From Hydnum rufescens UP504 (lineage: Eukaryota; Basidiomycota; Agaricomycetes; Cantharellales; Hydnaceae): DNA of 64,000 nucleotides. The number at the start of each line of letters is the position of its first letter. Position 1 is the first letter of the stretch. Shown piece by piece: positions 1 to 12,723 of this stretch. Both the position numbers and the translations under genes were made by a program. A model generated the notes under the pieces. The model did no database searches. It saw only the letters and a program-made list of their open reading frames with translations, and was not told where the DNA came from. Location: assembly GCA_014904985.1 (NCBI GenBank), contig MU128923.1:230213-294212 (forward strand), read 5' to 3'.

Positions 1-1864
1 CTATCCATATCAGATCAACAATTTTATGGATGAATGGGGTGCCGTGGGTCCAAGGTTTCCTGTGATTGCCTTCCTAACGATGTTGACGATGATTTATCCA
101 GGCTATTGGCGCCATGCAACTCAGTAATCCGCAAATTCTTCTAGGTCCCAGCATCTGTTGCAATGTTGATCCTATAACATCCCCTTGGACTATCGATCAA
201 GTTATCGCTGCCGGCTTTGTCTCTGGATTTAACAACCAGTTGAAAGTACTCGCTGTCCAGCACTATCCCCGGGGTATGTTCCCTCAACATTCCTCTCTTT
301 CTATCCGCCTTACGCCCTCCAATGATAGACAATTGCCAGCCCCTGTTAAACCCGGGGCTCGCCCAACAGATCTTTCCCGACTACATGACGCACGTCCAAA
401 TCCAAAACTTAGTTAGCCCGTACTTGGCTGCTTCTGGTAAGCAGCGACCAATGGCTTGTGCTGGTAGATTCTAATTCTTCCTTTTTAGCCGTAGCTATAG
501 CGGCCAACAAACCTTTTGTGATGTTTGAAACGAACACCGGTTCTTGTGGCGGTTTTATTGGACTTTCGGATAGTTTTGGGGCTGCAATGTGTGTGGTCTT
601 CTTACATTGCGGCTCGGTGTGGCAACAGTACTGATCCTACAGTATTCTCTTTGCAGCTGGGCAGTTGGTGCTATCCAATTCTTTCCATAGGTCATTAATC
701 CCAATGCTAACCTACCTCGGTTTCATAGATTACACAATGCAATTGATCACCGCAAACTTCACGTGGGTTTTAGCTGTTGTATCCCTGTTTCCTGTTGGTT
801 CCAGTCTGATGCGGGGCTCTAGTAATGCTTTATTCCATTTTGGTGGACAAAACGTTGCCTACAATGGTATATTGGATTCGTATCGGTTCGCTCTCAACGC
901 TGAGTAATACCTTTCCTGCAGCTTTCACCCCTCCACCCGGTACGATTTCCCCTGACTATCAGTGGACCACGAACGCTCTCTGTATGTCATCGTTCTGTCT
1001 ATCTCTTCCTCCGACTACCGCACTGAGCTAAATGCACATTAGTCTATGCCATGCTCATGGTATCCGAGGCTCTTGGTCCCTCCAATGCATCACAAGTTGT
1101 TGACCTGGGTCTTAATTCTGGTAACCAATTCACTCCTGGTTATGCCATCTACGAGAATGGGAACCCAACCAAGGTGCTCCTCCTGAACTACATGGCCGAT
1201 CCCAGCGGTGGCGCCAACACGGTTGCCAATATTCTGATTGGAGGCGGAAACAATGGACCAAATACTACTCCAGCGAACGTTAGTGTTCGATACATGGCTG
1301 CCGATACGTATGTGATTTTTCAATACAAAGAGGCCTCCATATCTGACGAGCTTTTTTGAAGTCTTACGCAAAAATTCAATATAACTTGGGCAGGGCAAGG
1401 TATGGGAGGGATATTCGAGTCCGATGGTCGGTTGAAGGGCTCTCGAGTCACTAAGACTATTCAATGTGATCCCAATACCGGTCAGAACATCATTGCCTGT
1501 CCATTGTGGTCAGGATTGGCTACGGAATTCATATCTCTTTACAGGCTGCGCTATTCCCTTGAAGGCGCCTTCCGCCGCTCTTGTCTTCCTCACCTCTGAC
1601 GCGCTCAACGCAGCAACGCCCAACGAAAGTGCGAGCATGTCGTTCCCAACTACGACGCAGACAGCCCGGCATGCTGGGGGGCCGATCGTGGACCAGGCCG
1701 TCTTGCAAACATCAAACGGACGCGGTGGCAAGGGTCAGATAAAGGGCAAAAGCACCAGTCCAGGTACAAAAAGTGCGGCGTCGCACGAACGAAGCATTGC
1801 CTCTGTTGGGGTGCTATTGAGCTCGATAGTTATTGGGGCTGTGGTCGTTGGGCGCGTATTCTAG
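1..1864 (+). CDS. GH79-family glycoside hydrolase (beta-glucuronidase/heparanase-like), 5' partial
   Basis: The gene enters the window already in frame at base 2 (YPYQINNFMDEWG). Splicing at GT-AG introns gives a continuous GH79-like chain: LLGPSICCN, then LKVLAVQHYP, then FVMFETNTGSCGGF, whose Glu fits the family nucleophile. WAVDYTMQLITANFT and FHFGGQNVAYN follow. The C-terminal beta-sandwich domain has GYAIYENGNPTKVLLLNY, ITWAGQGMGG and PSAALVFLTSDAL. The family removes uronic acid residues from glycans and is usually secreted. The chain ends in a hydrophobic segment (ASVGVLLSSIVIGAVVVG) with no polar tail after it, so GPI anchoring or membrane attachment is possible (inference). Introns are about 50-65 nt. 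The N-terminal half of the catalytic barrel lies outside the window. No frame break was seen. Confidence 0.85.
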
Positions 1865-2101
1865 GCGCTAACTTCTTGGGGATTATCATGGACCATTATG
1901 GATGCACTGGCAGCATCACAGTTTCTTTGCACCCAGGGGTTATACGTACGAGTGTGTGCACTTGTAGTTTATATACCTCTGAACTAGTGTTCTCTTTATT
2001 TGACTGCAAGTCGTTGGCGGAAGCAGAGTACAATTGTTTTCTTCGCCGTATTTTGTCTCTAGCGGCCAAGCGGCCACAACATTGAATATAGGGCAGGGAG
2101 G

Positions 2102-5100
2102 ATGTCAGACGCAGAGGCTAAGCAAGCAAGAGTAGGTATCTGCGGCTGCAGTTCAGCCCCCATAACTAGCCGTCGTATGCCACGAGCTGACCATGCATAT
2201 ATAGCAAGCGGCTCTCGATCTGCTTCGAAGCAAACAACGCGCCAGCCAGAATGGATCTGACGCGACAGAGGCCCTACAGACTGGTTTGCCCAGTCAGATG
2301 CGAGATGCTACGAAGCCTCTCGTGTCCCGACACTTTTCGTCGGGGGCAATGCGAGCTTCCACAAGCGCGGCTCAGCACACGCCCAAAGTTCTCGTCCCGA
2401 ACTCAAGTCCAATCGCGACTTCAAAGCCTCCTAGTGTGTATACGCCCAAGATGGGTCATCATCCACCCACGAATGGCAAAAAACCGTTGGTGCCAGCGTT
2501 CAAAGGGAAGATGATGCAGCAAGAGATACTCCGCACTACTCTATCCCGTGATACACTATCTTCCCCTGCGACTGCATCGTCCTCACGGTCCAGCTCCGTC
2601 AGGCGCACCCGCGATGAAGGTGATGAAGACACAGATCAGCCTCCGAGAAAGAAGCAGAATGTCGGGAGTGCAAGCGGTCTTACTTCACCAATTGATATCT
2701 CGTCTTCGTCAAGTAGTGTCTCTGCCGTCAAAACTGGCGTCAAAGTGATGCATATCGATAGCTCTGTGACGAACATTGACTCCAGTCCCAGTCCTCGGAA
2801 GCCACGAGGGCGACTCGTGCGGGGGCGGCGCGCCTCCGTCGCGTCGTCCGATTCCGACTTTTCTTCTCTGTCTACGCCCCCTACTCGTTCCACACCCTTC
2901 GTTAAAACTACGGTATCTATACCCACACCAGTCGATCGTATCGCGCAGAGTTATCCCAATGTCTCTGTGGCTGAAATTGAAACACTTTGGCAACAGGAGG
3001 GTTCCGACCCGTCAAGGGTGCTTTCTATCCTCACTGCGCGTTCTGCTAGGCCCACACCGGTCCTGTCATCGATCTCTCAGGGGACTCGCCAGTCCCACGC
3101 GTCAATGGAGTTACGAGGGAGACGGCCGATCGGCATCCACAGCCAATCCCAACAAAGCCAAAGGTCCGAGAAATTGTCGATGTTGATGATGATGAAGATT
3201 TCAGTGACTCTGAGGACGATGAATCTGAGGACGAGGGAAGGGCTGAACGAATTGCGCTGGCTTTAGTGTGGTTCAATGAAGCGACTGCCGAACAACTAGT
3301 GGAAGTCATTGGTGTGTACATCCTTCCATGTCATTTCTGAGAGTACACCTAGATTTATGTACTTTGTCTTATAGCATGTTCTGCAGCACAAGCACAGATT
3401 ATCATCGCGGCCCGACCCTATGGGAGCGACGGGCAACTACGAGATAAACTCAATCGAAAAAAAGGCATCAGCCCCGTTTCTTCGACGATTACATCGCGAT
3501 CCTCGAGGGCTATGACAGTGTGGACAAAGTTATAGAGAAATGTGAGCTTGTCGGGAAACAGATCAGCGATGTTCTTGCGATATGGGCGTCTGCTGCTGGC
3601 GAGACACTCGGGACATACGAGGCTCCTGATCCTGGAATCGATCTTGTCGCCCTTCCTGCGGCAGATGCTCTTCCTGCACCATTATCTGAGGCTATCTCAG
3701 TGGCGGAGAAGATGACGCGCGAAAATGCCCTTCGGGATTACATACCTGTGCAGCCGAAGACTTTGGCATCAGGGACATGCCTGAAGGACTACCAGCTGCT
3801 AGGCGTCAATTGGCTTTCTCTTCTCCACCGGAAGAACCTCAGTTGCATCTTGGCGGACGAGATGGGTCAGTATCGTTTTGCGATGTTGTGACCGCGTCAT
3901 TAGATCTCTGATGGACGAATGGGCCCTGCAGGCCTTGGGAAGACTGTCCAGGTGATCTCGTTCCTCGCCCATCTGAAAGAGCAAGGGAATAAAGGCCCGC
4001 ACCTTGTCATTGTCCCGTATGTTGTTGTTGTACATTGTGCTCCATTCGGGTCTGTCTTTGACCACGCCCTCTTTGCCTCCATAGAAGTTCAACATTAGGC
4101 TCGCAATTTTATCACACTATTTCGTCGATTGATCTTGACGTTCTTTCTTTGCTTTTTCTTTTTCACAGAGAACTGGGGTCGCGAGTTCGAGAAATTCGCG
4201 CCATCGTTAGAGGTTCGAACGTATTACGGCAGTCAAACTGAGCGAGTATATCAACGGTCCGAGCTCGTCGAGGAAATGGGGCAGTGGGAGGTTTGTATTA
4301 CCACCTACAATCTTGCACAAGGCAATGACCAGGATCGGAAATTTTTCAAACGGGTTGACTGGGAGGTGAGGAGATTCAGTTTTGATTGGATGTGAGGTGA
4401 CCCTTTTTTTCTCTTTTTTTCAAGGCTTGTGTGTTCGATGAAGGCCACGTCCTTAAGAATTTCCAATCTCAGCGATATCATCAGTTGCTCAAAATTGGGT
4501 CCAAGTGGCGCTTGCTTCTAACGGCACACCCCTGCAGGTATGCTCGCTCTGAGGTCATCTCGAGTGATTGGTTCACCTGAGTTCTTGCGCATCCAGAACA
4601 ACCTGCAAGAATTGGTCTCTCTTATGAACTTCATTCTACCAAAATACTTCCGGGATGCGTTGGAGTCCTTGCGGGCTATTTTTAAAGTCCGGGCTTCTTC
4701 ACATACAAGTCTTCTCTCTGAATCTCGGGTCAGTCGCGCGAGCAAGATGATGACGCCATTCGTGTTACGGCGACGGAAAGACCAGGTTCTCAAGGATCTC
4801 CCCAAAAAGACGGAGCGCATCGAATGGTGCGAGACGACTCCTCTGCAGCGTACCATATACGAGGAAGCAATGCAGCGTTCGCGATCGGCTGTCGAGGCAT
4901 TACCAAAGGACGAAAAGGCGTTGCTAGAAATCGTTGCCGAGCCAGATGACGAGATTGCGAATGGGAATGGAGACGGGAAGAGCAAGGGGAAAACCCGACC
5001 CAAGAAGGGCGTGCTAATGACCTCGAACGCCTCTGGTTCGAATGTGCTCATGGAGCTCCGCAAGGCTTCCTGCCACCCTATGCTCTTTCGCAGACTCTTC

Positions 5101-6239
5101 GATGATGCGAAGATTAATTTGATCGCTCGCCATTGCCTTCAGGAGCCTGATTTCCAAGATAGTTCTTATGATCTTGTTGTAGAAGACATGCAGGTACGCA
5201 CGTTATCTATTTCCATGGTCTCGTTGAAGTAACTTAAATGTTTGTCATTCGTTTTAGGTTATGAATGATGCGGAATTGCAGCGTTTCTGCCTACAGTACA
5301 AGGCGAGTATTCTTTGCGCCGTTCGACTTGTTCCGTTTGAGACTAAAGCGCAGGGCTTAGTCTGTTCGAAAACACGCGTTGGATAATTCCTGTTTCCTGG
5401 ACGCAGGGAAAGTGACGCACTTTACTACCCCTCTTGGAGCAGTATAAGAGCGAAAACAAGCGTGTCTTGATATTCTCTCAAGTTAGTGTAAGATCTGCGA
5501 GCGCACAGTGATCTAGGCTGATTTTCTCCCTATAGTTCACTCAAATTATAGACATCTTACGTTCGATATTCACGCATCTTTCGATAAAACACCTGGTCTT
5601 GACTGGTCAGACCCCTGTAAGCGAGCGGCAAAGTCTGGTGGATGAGTTCACGGAGGACGAAAGTATCTCCGTCTTTCTCCTCTCAACCAAAGCCGGTATG
5701 TTGTATTCCCTTGGAGTGTGTCTTTCTCCCTTCTCATACAATATCATTTCTCCAGGTGGCATGGGAATCAATCTGACTGCAGCTTGTGTCGTGATCATGT
5801 TCGACCAGGACTTCAATCCTCATAATGACAAGCAAGCATGTGATCGGGCGTACCGTATCGGCCAGAAGCGCGACGTGGAGGTGGTTAAGCTTATCACTCG
5901 GGGGACCATCGAGGTATGCCGCTTCATATAGCTAGTGAATCGTGCGCATCCTTAACATGTCCCGGGGAATTATTTCCTGGTTAGGAATCGATGCTCCGCT
6001 TGGGGCAGGTTAAACTCGACCTGGATCACGCGGTTGCAGCAGGGGAGGCAGATGAGGGCGCGCCGGAAAAGACGATGAAAGCTTCCTTGCTCAGTGTGCT
6101 TCGGAAACAGTTCGAGGAACAGGGGGAGACCCAAAACGCAGCTCGAGATGCACTATTGAAAGCAGAGGCATCCACATTAGAAGCCAACACGGGAGGGGTT
6201 CCACTCCTTGGAGAGGACACCGTCATGGCGAACTCATAG
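2102..6239 (+). CDS. FUN30: Fun30/SMARCAD1-type SNF2 chromatin-remodelling ATPase, with three apparent 1-nt frame errors
   Basis: Starts [10 protein letters not shown], with an intron from 2132 to an acceptor at 2204. A disordered Ser-rich N-terminus is followed by a CUE-like helix set ([20 protein letters not shown]), an acidic stretch and then the SNF2 ATPase: [24 protein letters not shown] (Walker A across an intron), VPSSTLENWGREF, and DEGHVLKN, the Fun30-style Walker B. The helicase C lobe has [16 protein letters not shown] and [14 protein letters not shown]. Known role of the family: nucleosome remodelling, heterochromatin silencing and end resection. Frame is broken at 3062-3063 (one C short), 4523-4524 (one G short, inside TGTPLQNN) and 5421-5423 (one T extra). 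Each is a homopolymer change and the protein on both sides is well conserved. A 14-nt micro-exon lies at 4085-4098, and two introns appear to use GC donors. Confidence 0.88.
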
Positions 6240-6306
6240 CATATATACAGCCAAGTCCACACTTTGACTCTACACCTAATAACACGGCCCTATAGGCCAC
6301 GATGCA

Positions 6307-7014
6307 TTAGACTCCAAATGCTGCTTTGGCTCGCAGTCTCCCCAATTGTTTCGCAGCCTTCGCCGCCTTCGCGAATATCCTGGCTCTCTTTTCCTTTTCG
6401 GGCCGTGCTCGTCGCCGACGCGGATTGAGATGATCAAGTAATTTGCTAGGTGGTTGTTTTGGCATGGGTTTCTTTGGTGGATTTAGTCGGATATCGGAGA
6501 AAGGGCGCCATTGCCAGCTCCATGTGTCAATGAATACGCCCTGCTCAGACCCACGCGCCTGACGCTGTTTGCTGGACATGGCGGCGCGCTCCTGGGGAGT
6601 CGCTTCTCGACGGACGTACACCTTTTCATAGGAGCGTAACCCTTCGAGGCTTGGCAGAACATGCTTCTTCAAGAAGCTGCAAAAGAGGAAAAAAACTAAA
6701 TGTCAGGTTGTCGCGTAATATGAGGGTAATAAATTCGAAAAGTTGCCGTACGACATCGAGGGTATTATATGTCGGGGAGTAGGACGAGTGCCTCCTGGGA
6801 GCGTACTGATCTGTAGGCTTGAAATCGGTGGGAGGGAGGATTGATTTATCTCTTTCGTGGCGATGCGGTAGATATCTCGGTTCGATACTGGACCATGGCG
6901 CTGGATAATATGTCCAACAAGTAGTTGTGCGGCTTTCTCCACTTCGAGCCAGCGTGGATGTGTTTCTTCAATTGGATTGGTTTCGGAAGGTTTAGTAGCT
7001 GGCGTGACATGAAG
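6307..7014 (-). CDS. Conserved basic protein of unknown function, start unresolved
   Basis: Two exons join cleanly across an intron at about 6662-6750 to read IIPSMS-FLKKHVLPSLEGL. The upstream exon contains HPRWLEVEKAAQLLVGHII and a SNRDIYRIA helix. The downstream exon holds YEKVYVRREATPQERAAM and ends in a strongly basic, Ala/Lys/Arg-rich tail (KAAKAAKQLGRLRAKAAFGV). I do not recognise the family; the basic composition and length would suit a mitochondrial ribosomal or RNA-binding protein, but that is a guess. The upstream frame has no ATG before an in-frame stop at 7015-7017, so a further 5' exon or a small sequence error must be assumed. It is head to head with the GCP3 gene. Confidence 0.55.
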
Positions 7015-7112
7015 CTAGCCTTCGGCAGTTACCGACATTTGTTTCCGGCCATTTACGCGCGACGCAAAAAGGACCAGTGTTCCAACACGACGACGCGTCT
7101 ACAGCGCGAAAA

Positions 7113-10053
7113 ATGCCTCCTGCAGTTTCTTCTCTTCCAGGGATCGTCCATCCCATAGAACCCGCGGCGAGAGAAAATATCCATGCCAAGTCCAAAACCA
7201 AGGCAGAGATTCTGCGAGAATATCGAGCCAAAATGGGTCCGTGATTCTATCTATCATTATATAACATCAGTTTAAATCGCTGTGCCTCCAGGGAAATCCC
7301 ATTTGCCGGAACACCTTTTATTGCGAGACGTTCTCTACCTATTGCAAGGGATATCCGGGAAATACGTTCGTTTCTCGGATCTGGAAGGCGGCTCTAGCGA
7401 TTCGGATCACAGAGTTGTATTCGTGGATGACCGGGTACGTCGATGTGTTTCTATATTGTCAGGCTAGGAATGCCTTGTAACGCCAACATCATGTGTGGAT
7501 TGGTGAAGGTAGGATTTTATAGTGCCACCTCCAACACAAGCACTTGTCCGTAAGCTCTCTGAGTTGGGCCATCTATACTCCCGGGTAGCAACGTTTGTCA
7601 ATGAGAGGGGGGGAGAACCATCGATTGGGATGATAGAACAGGTATGTATTATCTACTCCCGAGCATATCATCTGTATGGTGGCATCGGTATTCACTGAAT
7701 GGTTCTGCAGAGCCTATGCCACTTTCTACAAGGCCAACTCACTGAGTACTACCGCATGGTCGCGGTACTAGAATCGCAAATGTCTTCGAAACCCGACGGA
7801 GACCCTGCTGTGCGAGAAGACTCTGGGCTCACGCTGCGGAGACTTGATGTGTGGATAGACGAGTGGAGATTGAGAATGCGCATGATGAGCGCGTGTGTCG
7901 AGAACTGCAAAGGTCCGTCTGCATCTTTGGCATTCAGCTGTAGTGCGTTCGTCCTGCATCGGTATTCAATATATTGTGCAGGTACAAAGGGGGGCGCACT
8001 GGTCAGCCTAATCCACGCCAACACTAATAACGGGGATCCATTCGTGAGAAGTTTTACTGATCAATTGCTGGAAGAGGTGTGTGACCATAGTGCTTTACGG
8101 CGGGGTGATGTGTTGACGCTGGAAGCGTAGGTTTCAAAACCATTTTTCTTGACGTTGCAGAGGTGGCTGTTCACAGGGGATCTGCATGATCCTTATGAAG
8201 AATTCTTCGTTGCGGCGAATCCAGATCTCGTCGATGTGCAGTATATTCACCCGGCGACTAACCTATCTGGCGATGGCGGATTCGGCGGGGGTGGAGGAAC
8301 GGAAACTATCGTCGAGCGAGAAGAAGGCGAAGTGGGCGGACTCAAGCTGTGGGAAAGCAAATACACCTTTCGCAGGGGGATGCTCCCTAGTTTTGTTTCG
8401 GAAGAGTTTGGGCGCAAGGTGCGTTGTGGGTCTTTCCGTGAGTTTAGATATTGAGGAATGTGGTGTCCCAGATATTCTCTACTGGAAAGAGCTTGAACTT
8501 TATTCGGTACAGCTGTCATGACAGCGATTGGGTGGCAACACGAAGCAAACTTACGAAGGCCGGTGAGAGTCACTACCCACTTCATGTCTTCATCAAAGCT
8601 TGACCTTTTACATGTTTCACTGCCAGCATTGAAGTATAGCGATATCGCAGGGCTTGAACGTTCCATTGATGACGCGTACCGGGTGGCCAGCCAGCGTCTT
8701 TTTGACATTTTTTTCGACAAGTTCAAGTTAATGAATCATTTGACTGCTCTTAAGTCATACCTCATGCTGGGTCACGGTGACTTCGCTGACCGATTGATGG
8801 ATTCTCTCGGGTACGTCGGCTAACCACATGCACTGTTCCATGCGCACTGCTGACCGCTGTCTCTGGATATAGCCCAAGTCTCATCCGACCTGCTAATACA
8901 TTATACCGACACAATCTTACCACCACTCTGGAAACAGCAATACGTTACTCCAACGCCCAGAATGATAGTCCAGATGTCCTCCGCCGACTTGATGCACGAA
9001 TGCTAGACTACCAACACGGCGAGATTGGCTGGGATGTGTTCACTCTAGAGTACAAAGTGGATGCTCCGATCGATACAGTCCTCGGGCCCGACTCGATGAT
9101 CCAATACCAACGCTTATTCAACCATCTCTGGAAAATGAAACGTGTGGAAGGGGTCCTAACTTCCGGTTGGATGAGGATATCAAGCGGAGCCAAAACGTTT
9201 TTACGTGTCCCAGGTTTGTGTTATTATCGAGAGAGCTGCGATGCCACGACAGTGCTAAATGAGGACAATTTTATGCAAACCAGAATACGAACACGAATGG
9301 CACCAAATACGGGTGGTCATGGCAGAAATGATCCATTTCTTACGCCAGATGCAGGCATTCAGTCAACTAGAGGTTATCGCTTGTCATTGGGAGATTCTCG
9401 TCGAGTTTCTGGCTAAGAAGGAGGGTGACCTTGATGCTCTCATTGAGGCTCATCGCACGTATCTAGATCATGTTGTCAAAAAGGTTTTGCTCCTTCACCC
9501 AAAGAGCGGAAAGGAGGTGGGTTCTTTTAATTACGCTTCGATTTATCCCCGTGTTTAACGCCGTTGGTAATAGGAGAATATCCTGACCCAAGTCCGCGAA
9601 GTCTTTAACATCATCCTACAGTTCCGTGAAGCGACCGTGAGTACGCATTTTGGCACCTGTTGATCTTTACAAATTTTACTCGTCCATGATATGAACAGGA
9701 TAACTTTTACAATCATACATTGGCAGAGTCTGCACGACGGACCGAGAACGAGATATCGAACGTGTAAGATTGGAGTTGGAATGTCCCGAACTTCTCTACA
9801 ATTGGACTTATTCTTTGTGCACTCACAGGGCGTAATAACAGGTGTTGCGGAGGCCTCGCAGCGGCATGACTCGACAGAAGTTCTTTCTCGTATCCTTCGG
9901 CGCATTAAAGAGTATGGCATAGCCTTCTCCGATCGAACGTTCGCCATCGTTGCGGCGTTGAGCTCGCATCCAGAACAGGACTGTCGGTTCTTGGCAATAC
10001 GCCTTTCATTCAATGACTTCTACAAACCTAAGAAGGACTCAGCACGGACATGA
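7113..10053 (+). CDS. SPC98: Gamma-tubulin complex component 3 (Spc98/Alp6/GCP3)
   Basis: Begins MPPAVSSLPGIVHP and follows the GCP3 pattern in order: LLLRDVLYLLQGISGKYV, LSELGHLYSRVATF, LCHFLQGQLTEYYRM, LTLRRLDVWIDEWRLRM, NCKGTKGGALVSLIHA, LQRWLFTGDLHDPYEEFF. The C-terminal GCP domain has LKSYLMLGHGDFADRLMDSL, FNHLWKMKRVE and ILRRIKEYGIAFSDRT. GCP3 is a core subunit of the gamma-tubulin small complex that nucleates microtubules at the spindle pole body. There are about ten short introns. One junction needs an extra G: the exon ending at 7433-7435 (three G) joins the next exon in frame only if the run is GGGG, giving DDRVPPPTQ. The rest reads through without a break. Confidence 0.92.
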
Positions 10054-10674
10054 CACCCAGGCGTATCCTGTGTCTCAGATATTCTGAGCTAGGAGGGAGC
10101 ACCTGGGTGCGTTTTGTGGACATGCGGTATCTCGCGCCCTGTGAACGGCAGTACCGAACGGAGGGGATAAATTGAGGGTGGACGGTATGCGGTATGAGCT
10201 GCGGGCCGACTCCTTGAGGGGACCTTTGAATGCGGGTTAAGCCATGCCGAGGGTCAAGGTCCGTATGTGAACCCAGTCGAGCAATGTGTCTCTGTTCCAT
10301 AAGGTCTCCAAGAATTAGGAAGAAACAGCACACCCTCCTTCTCTTCAGTGTCATGTTTGTCCACCTGGATTGGTGTCGTGAGCCCTTGGGGCCATTTGCG
10401 TCGATCAATATTTTATCGGGCCATAGCTCCATGGTCACTTAATTTGTCGGTTACGGTTGCGCGAGACGTATAAGCGCACCCTCACAGAAATCGTGATTCA
10501 TCGTGTCTTTATTCATGCCAAGTCAGGTTATAATCTGTGCCACATTGGCCAGTGCATCCCGAATGCCCTAAGACTTATAACGGCTTGTTTCACACACAAC
10601 AGACACATCGGTATTACAAGGTATACACTGTCGGATCGAACAAAAAGGACACATCGAAGAAGCGTATGAAATCC
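10054..10674. other. Intergenic region between convergent genes
   Basis: This interval of about 620 bp lies between the 3' ends of GCP3 (+) and SGF73 (-). I found no convincing coding frame or RNA gene; it presumably holds the two 3' untranslated regions and polyadenylation signals. Confidence 0.5.
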
Positions 10675-12252
10675 CTACCAACTCGGGGCCCCAGCTCCCA
10701 GCCCTCCACCTGACGTACCATTATTACCACCACCAGCTCCCATAGTCCCAGGACCGTTTGAAGTATTGGCGCCACCAACCGGTTTTTGCAAAGCCTTCAC
10801 AAGGATATCTGCACAACATCGGAGCACCTCATTCCTGGCCACAAAGAAATTCGTTGCGTTCTGCGGTCGAGCGAGCGGACTCGGGCCGCCTACGGGGGCA
10901 CCAGCCGGCGCCTGACCTTGAGCCTGAGTTGCAGAAGGCGGGATAGGTCGAGAGTTGCGCGTAGAAGAATTGACATTAGCAGAAGAGTAAGGATAAAACG
11001 CCACGCGCGAACGATGGACTGAGTTTATAAGCGCGTCCACTTCGACATCTGAGTCCAGATCCTTCCCATCCTCTGAATCATACTCCGCGGGACCTGCCCC
11101 TCCAGGGCCAGCATTGGATCCAGTGACCCCATTGGCGCCAGGAACCTTCTTGCTCTTCTTCTTCTTTGGCGTCACGAAGGGTGCATTCGGATCGATAAGT
11201 CCTGCGGCGATATCGGCGGCCCGCTTTTCTAACCTTTCCCTTTCCTTCCTCTCCTTTGCCTCTTTCTTTTTCCCCGCCCTGCTCCGGTGCCTCCAGGCGC
11301 CCCTTCGCCCTTCACTTTCGGCACTCGGGGAGGCTTAGGCACAGGCTCCACGAACTTGGGATCGTTGGCACGCCTCCAATCCAGAAGCAATTCATCATAT
11401 GGCTTGGATCGGCCAGGCAAGGCTCGTTTAGCCAGCATGGAGTGAACTTTGCAGGTTATGGACCGCGTGCAGATCGCGTTTTTCTTATCGTCGAAGACAC
11501 CACATTGCTTGTCAACGTCAATTGGGGCTGAATGAATGTACCATGCCGAGGTCGAGGGAGTATCAGAGAAACAACAGAGGGTGGAGAAAACGATTTTGTC
11601 AGTAGACATAGTTCGATGAGTCCGTAGTCGACAGACCGATAAATGACGTACGTTTAACGCGCGCTTTGCCAGTCTTGCTAGCCTTTACGGTGGTCTTTTT
11701 CTTCTTCTTGGGAGGCCCACCATTTGCTCCTAATACTGGGGCGTTTCCTAATACACCTCCGCCAGAAGCTGAAGGGTCGAGGGCTCCATCGCCCAACAGC
11801 TCGTCTGCCTTACGTTTCTTTCCCCCTTCGGTTTCGCCCGCATCACTCCGAATCTTCTCACAGTTGACTAAACCACGAAACGGAACCCAACAAGAACCAC
11901 ATCATCAGACTATAACCTCTAACAGCTGGATGGGACATACTAGCATGCTCAGCAAGAGCACTCTCTTGGACAGGTTTGTTGCAGTCTTTGCATGTGACAA
12001 GTGCGACATCTGGGAAGAGGGGGCGAGCGCCGTACATATTCATGTCACTGGCAGGAAGCCATGATGTTGGAGGTGAGGGTAATTCCGCAATGGGAATCTC
12101 TGTAAAGCAATCTTTAATGGCACGTGGAATTATAGCTGCAAAAAGACCTCACCTGGGGATGAGTCTGAGTTAGTGTCAACCTCCTCGTCGAGATCATTGA
12201 ATGCAAACGCGGGCGAGGGGGAGTATGAGATTGCCCTGAGCTCGATGGCCAT
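10675..12252 (-). CDS. SGF73: SAGA deubiquitinase-module subunit Sgf73 (ataxin-7/SCA7 domain protein)
   Basis: Starts MAIELRAISYSPSPAFAF. An N-terminal C2H2-like finger (VTCKDCNKPVQESALAEHA) is followed by a Lys-rich linker and then the SCA7 zinc-binding domain, which spans QCGVFDDKK, CTRSITCKVHSM and GRSKPYDELLLDW. In yeast this subunit anchors the Ubp8-Sgf11-Sus1 module to SAGA. A charged helical segment (KEAKERKERERLEKRAADI) and LIDPNAPFVTPKKKK follow, then a Gly/Asn-rich end. The junction between GAPGGTGAG and the charged helix is out of frame by one base. The C run at 11277-11279 would restore the frame if it were four bases long, so a homopolymer miscount is likely. There are four exons; introns are short. 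Confidence 0.88.
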
Positions 12253-12723
12253 CCTTGGCGGGTGGCGTTGAGTTCAACCGCAAGTTGCCGAAGCGGAACG
12301 TCACATCGTCGGTGTCACTGTGTCACGTTGTAGACCCTATTGGCTTGAAACCAAATGGAAGTTAAGGATAACAGAGTGCCTTCGCTCATAGAACCTCTTT
12401 GTTTCCATTATTTCGGCTCGATGTATCTCTGCCTTGACCATTGACTCTTCCGAGATCGAGTGACTCGGATCCTATCTGGATCCGGTTCGTCAGGTGGCAG
12501 TTGCCGTTTGGTACCTCACATCCGTTTGTACTCTAACAGAATCTTGTCCTCGGATTCGGCCCTGTGCCCGCTTGAACCTAACAAACAAAGCCACCCTGGT
12601 GCTCTAGTAATCTCCCTGGAGATCTACTGGCAACCTGACCTGATATGTTGATGATTAGTGCCACTGTAACGGGCAGAACTCATGCGTTAACCCAAGATTA
12701 CTCTGTCTTATAACGAGGCTGCC
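12253..12723. other. Intergenic region
   Basis: About 470 bp separate the start of SGF73 (-) from the start of the coiled-coil gene (+). It presumably contains both promoters. No RNA gene or clear TATA box was recognised. Confidence 0.45.
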
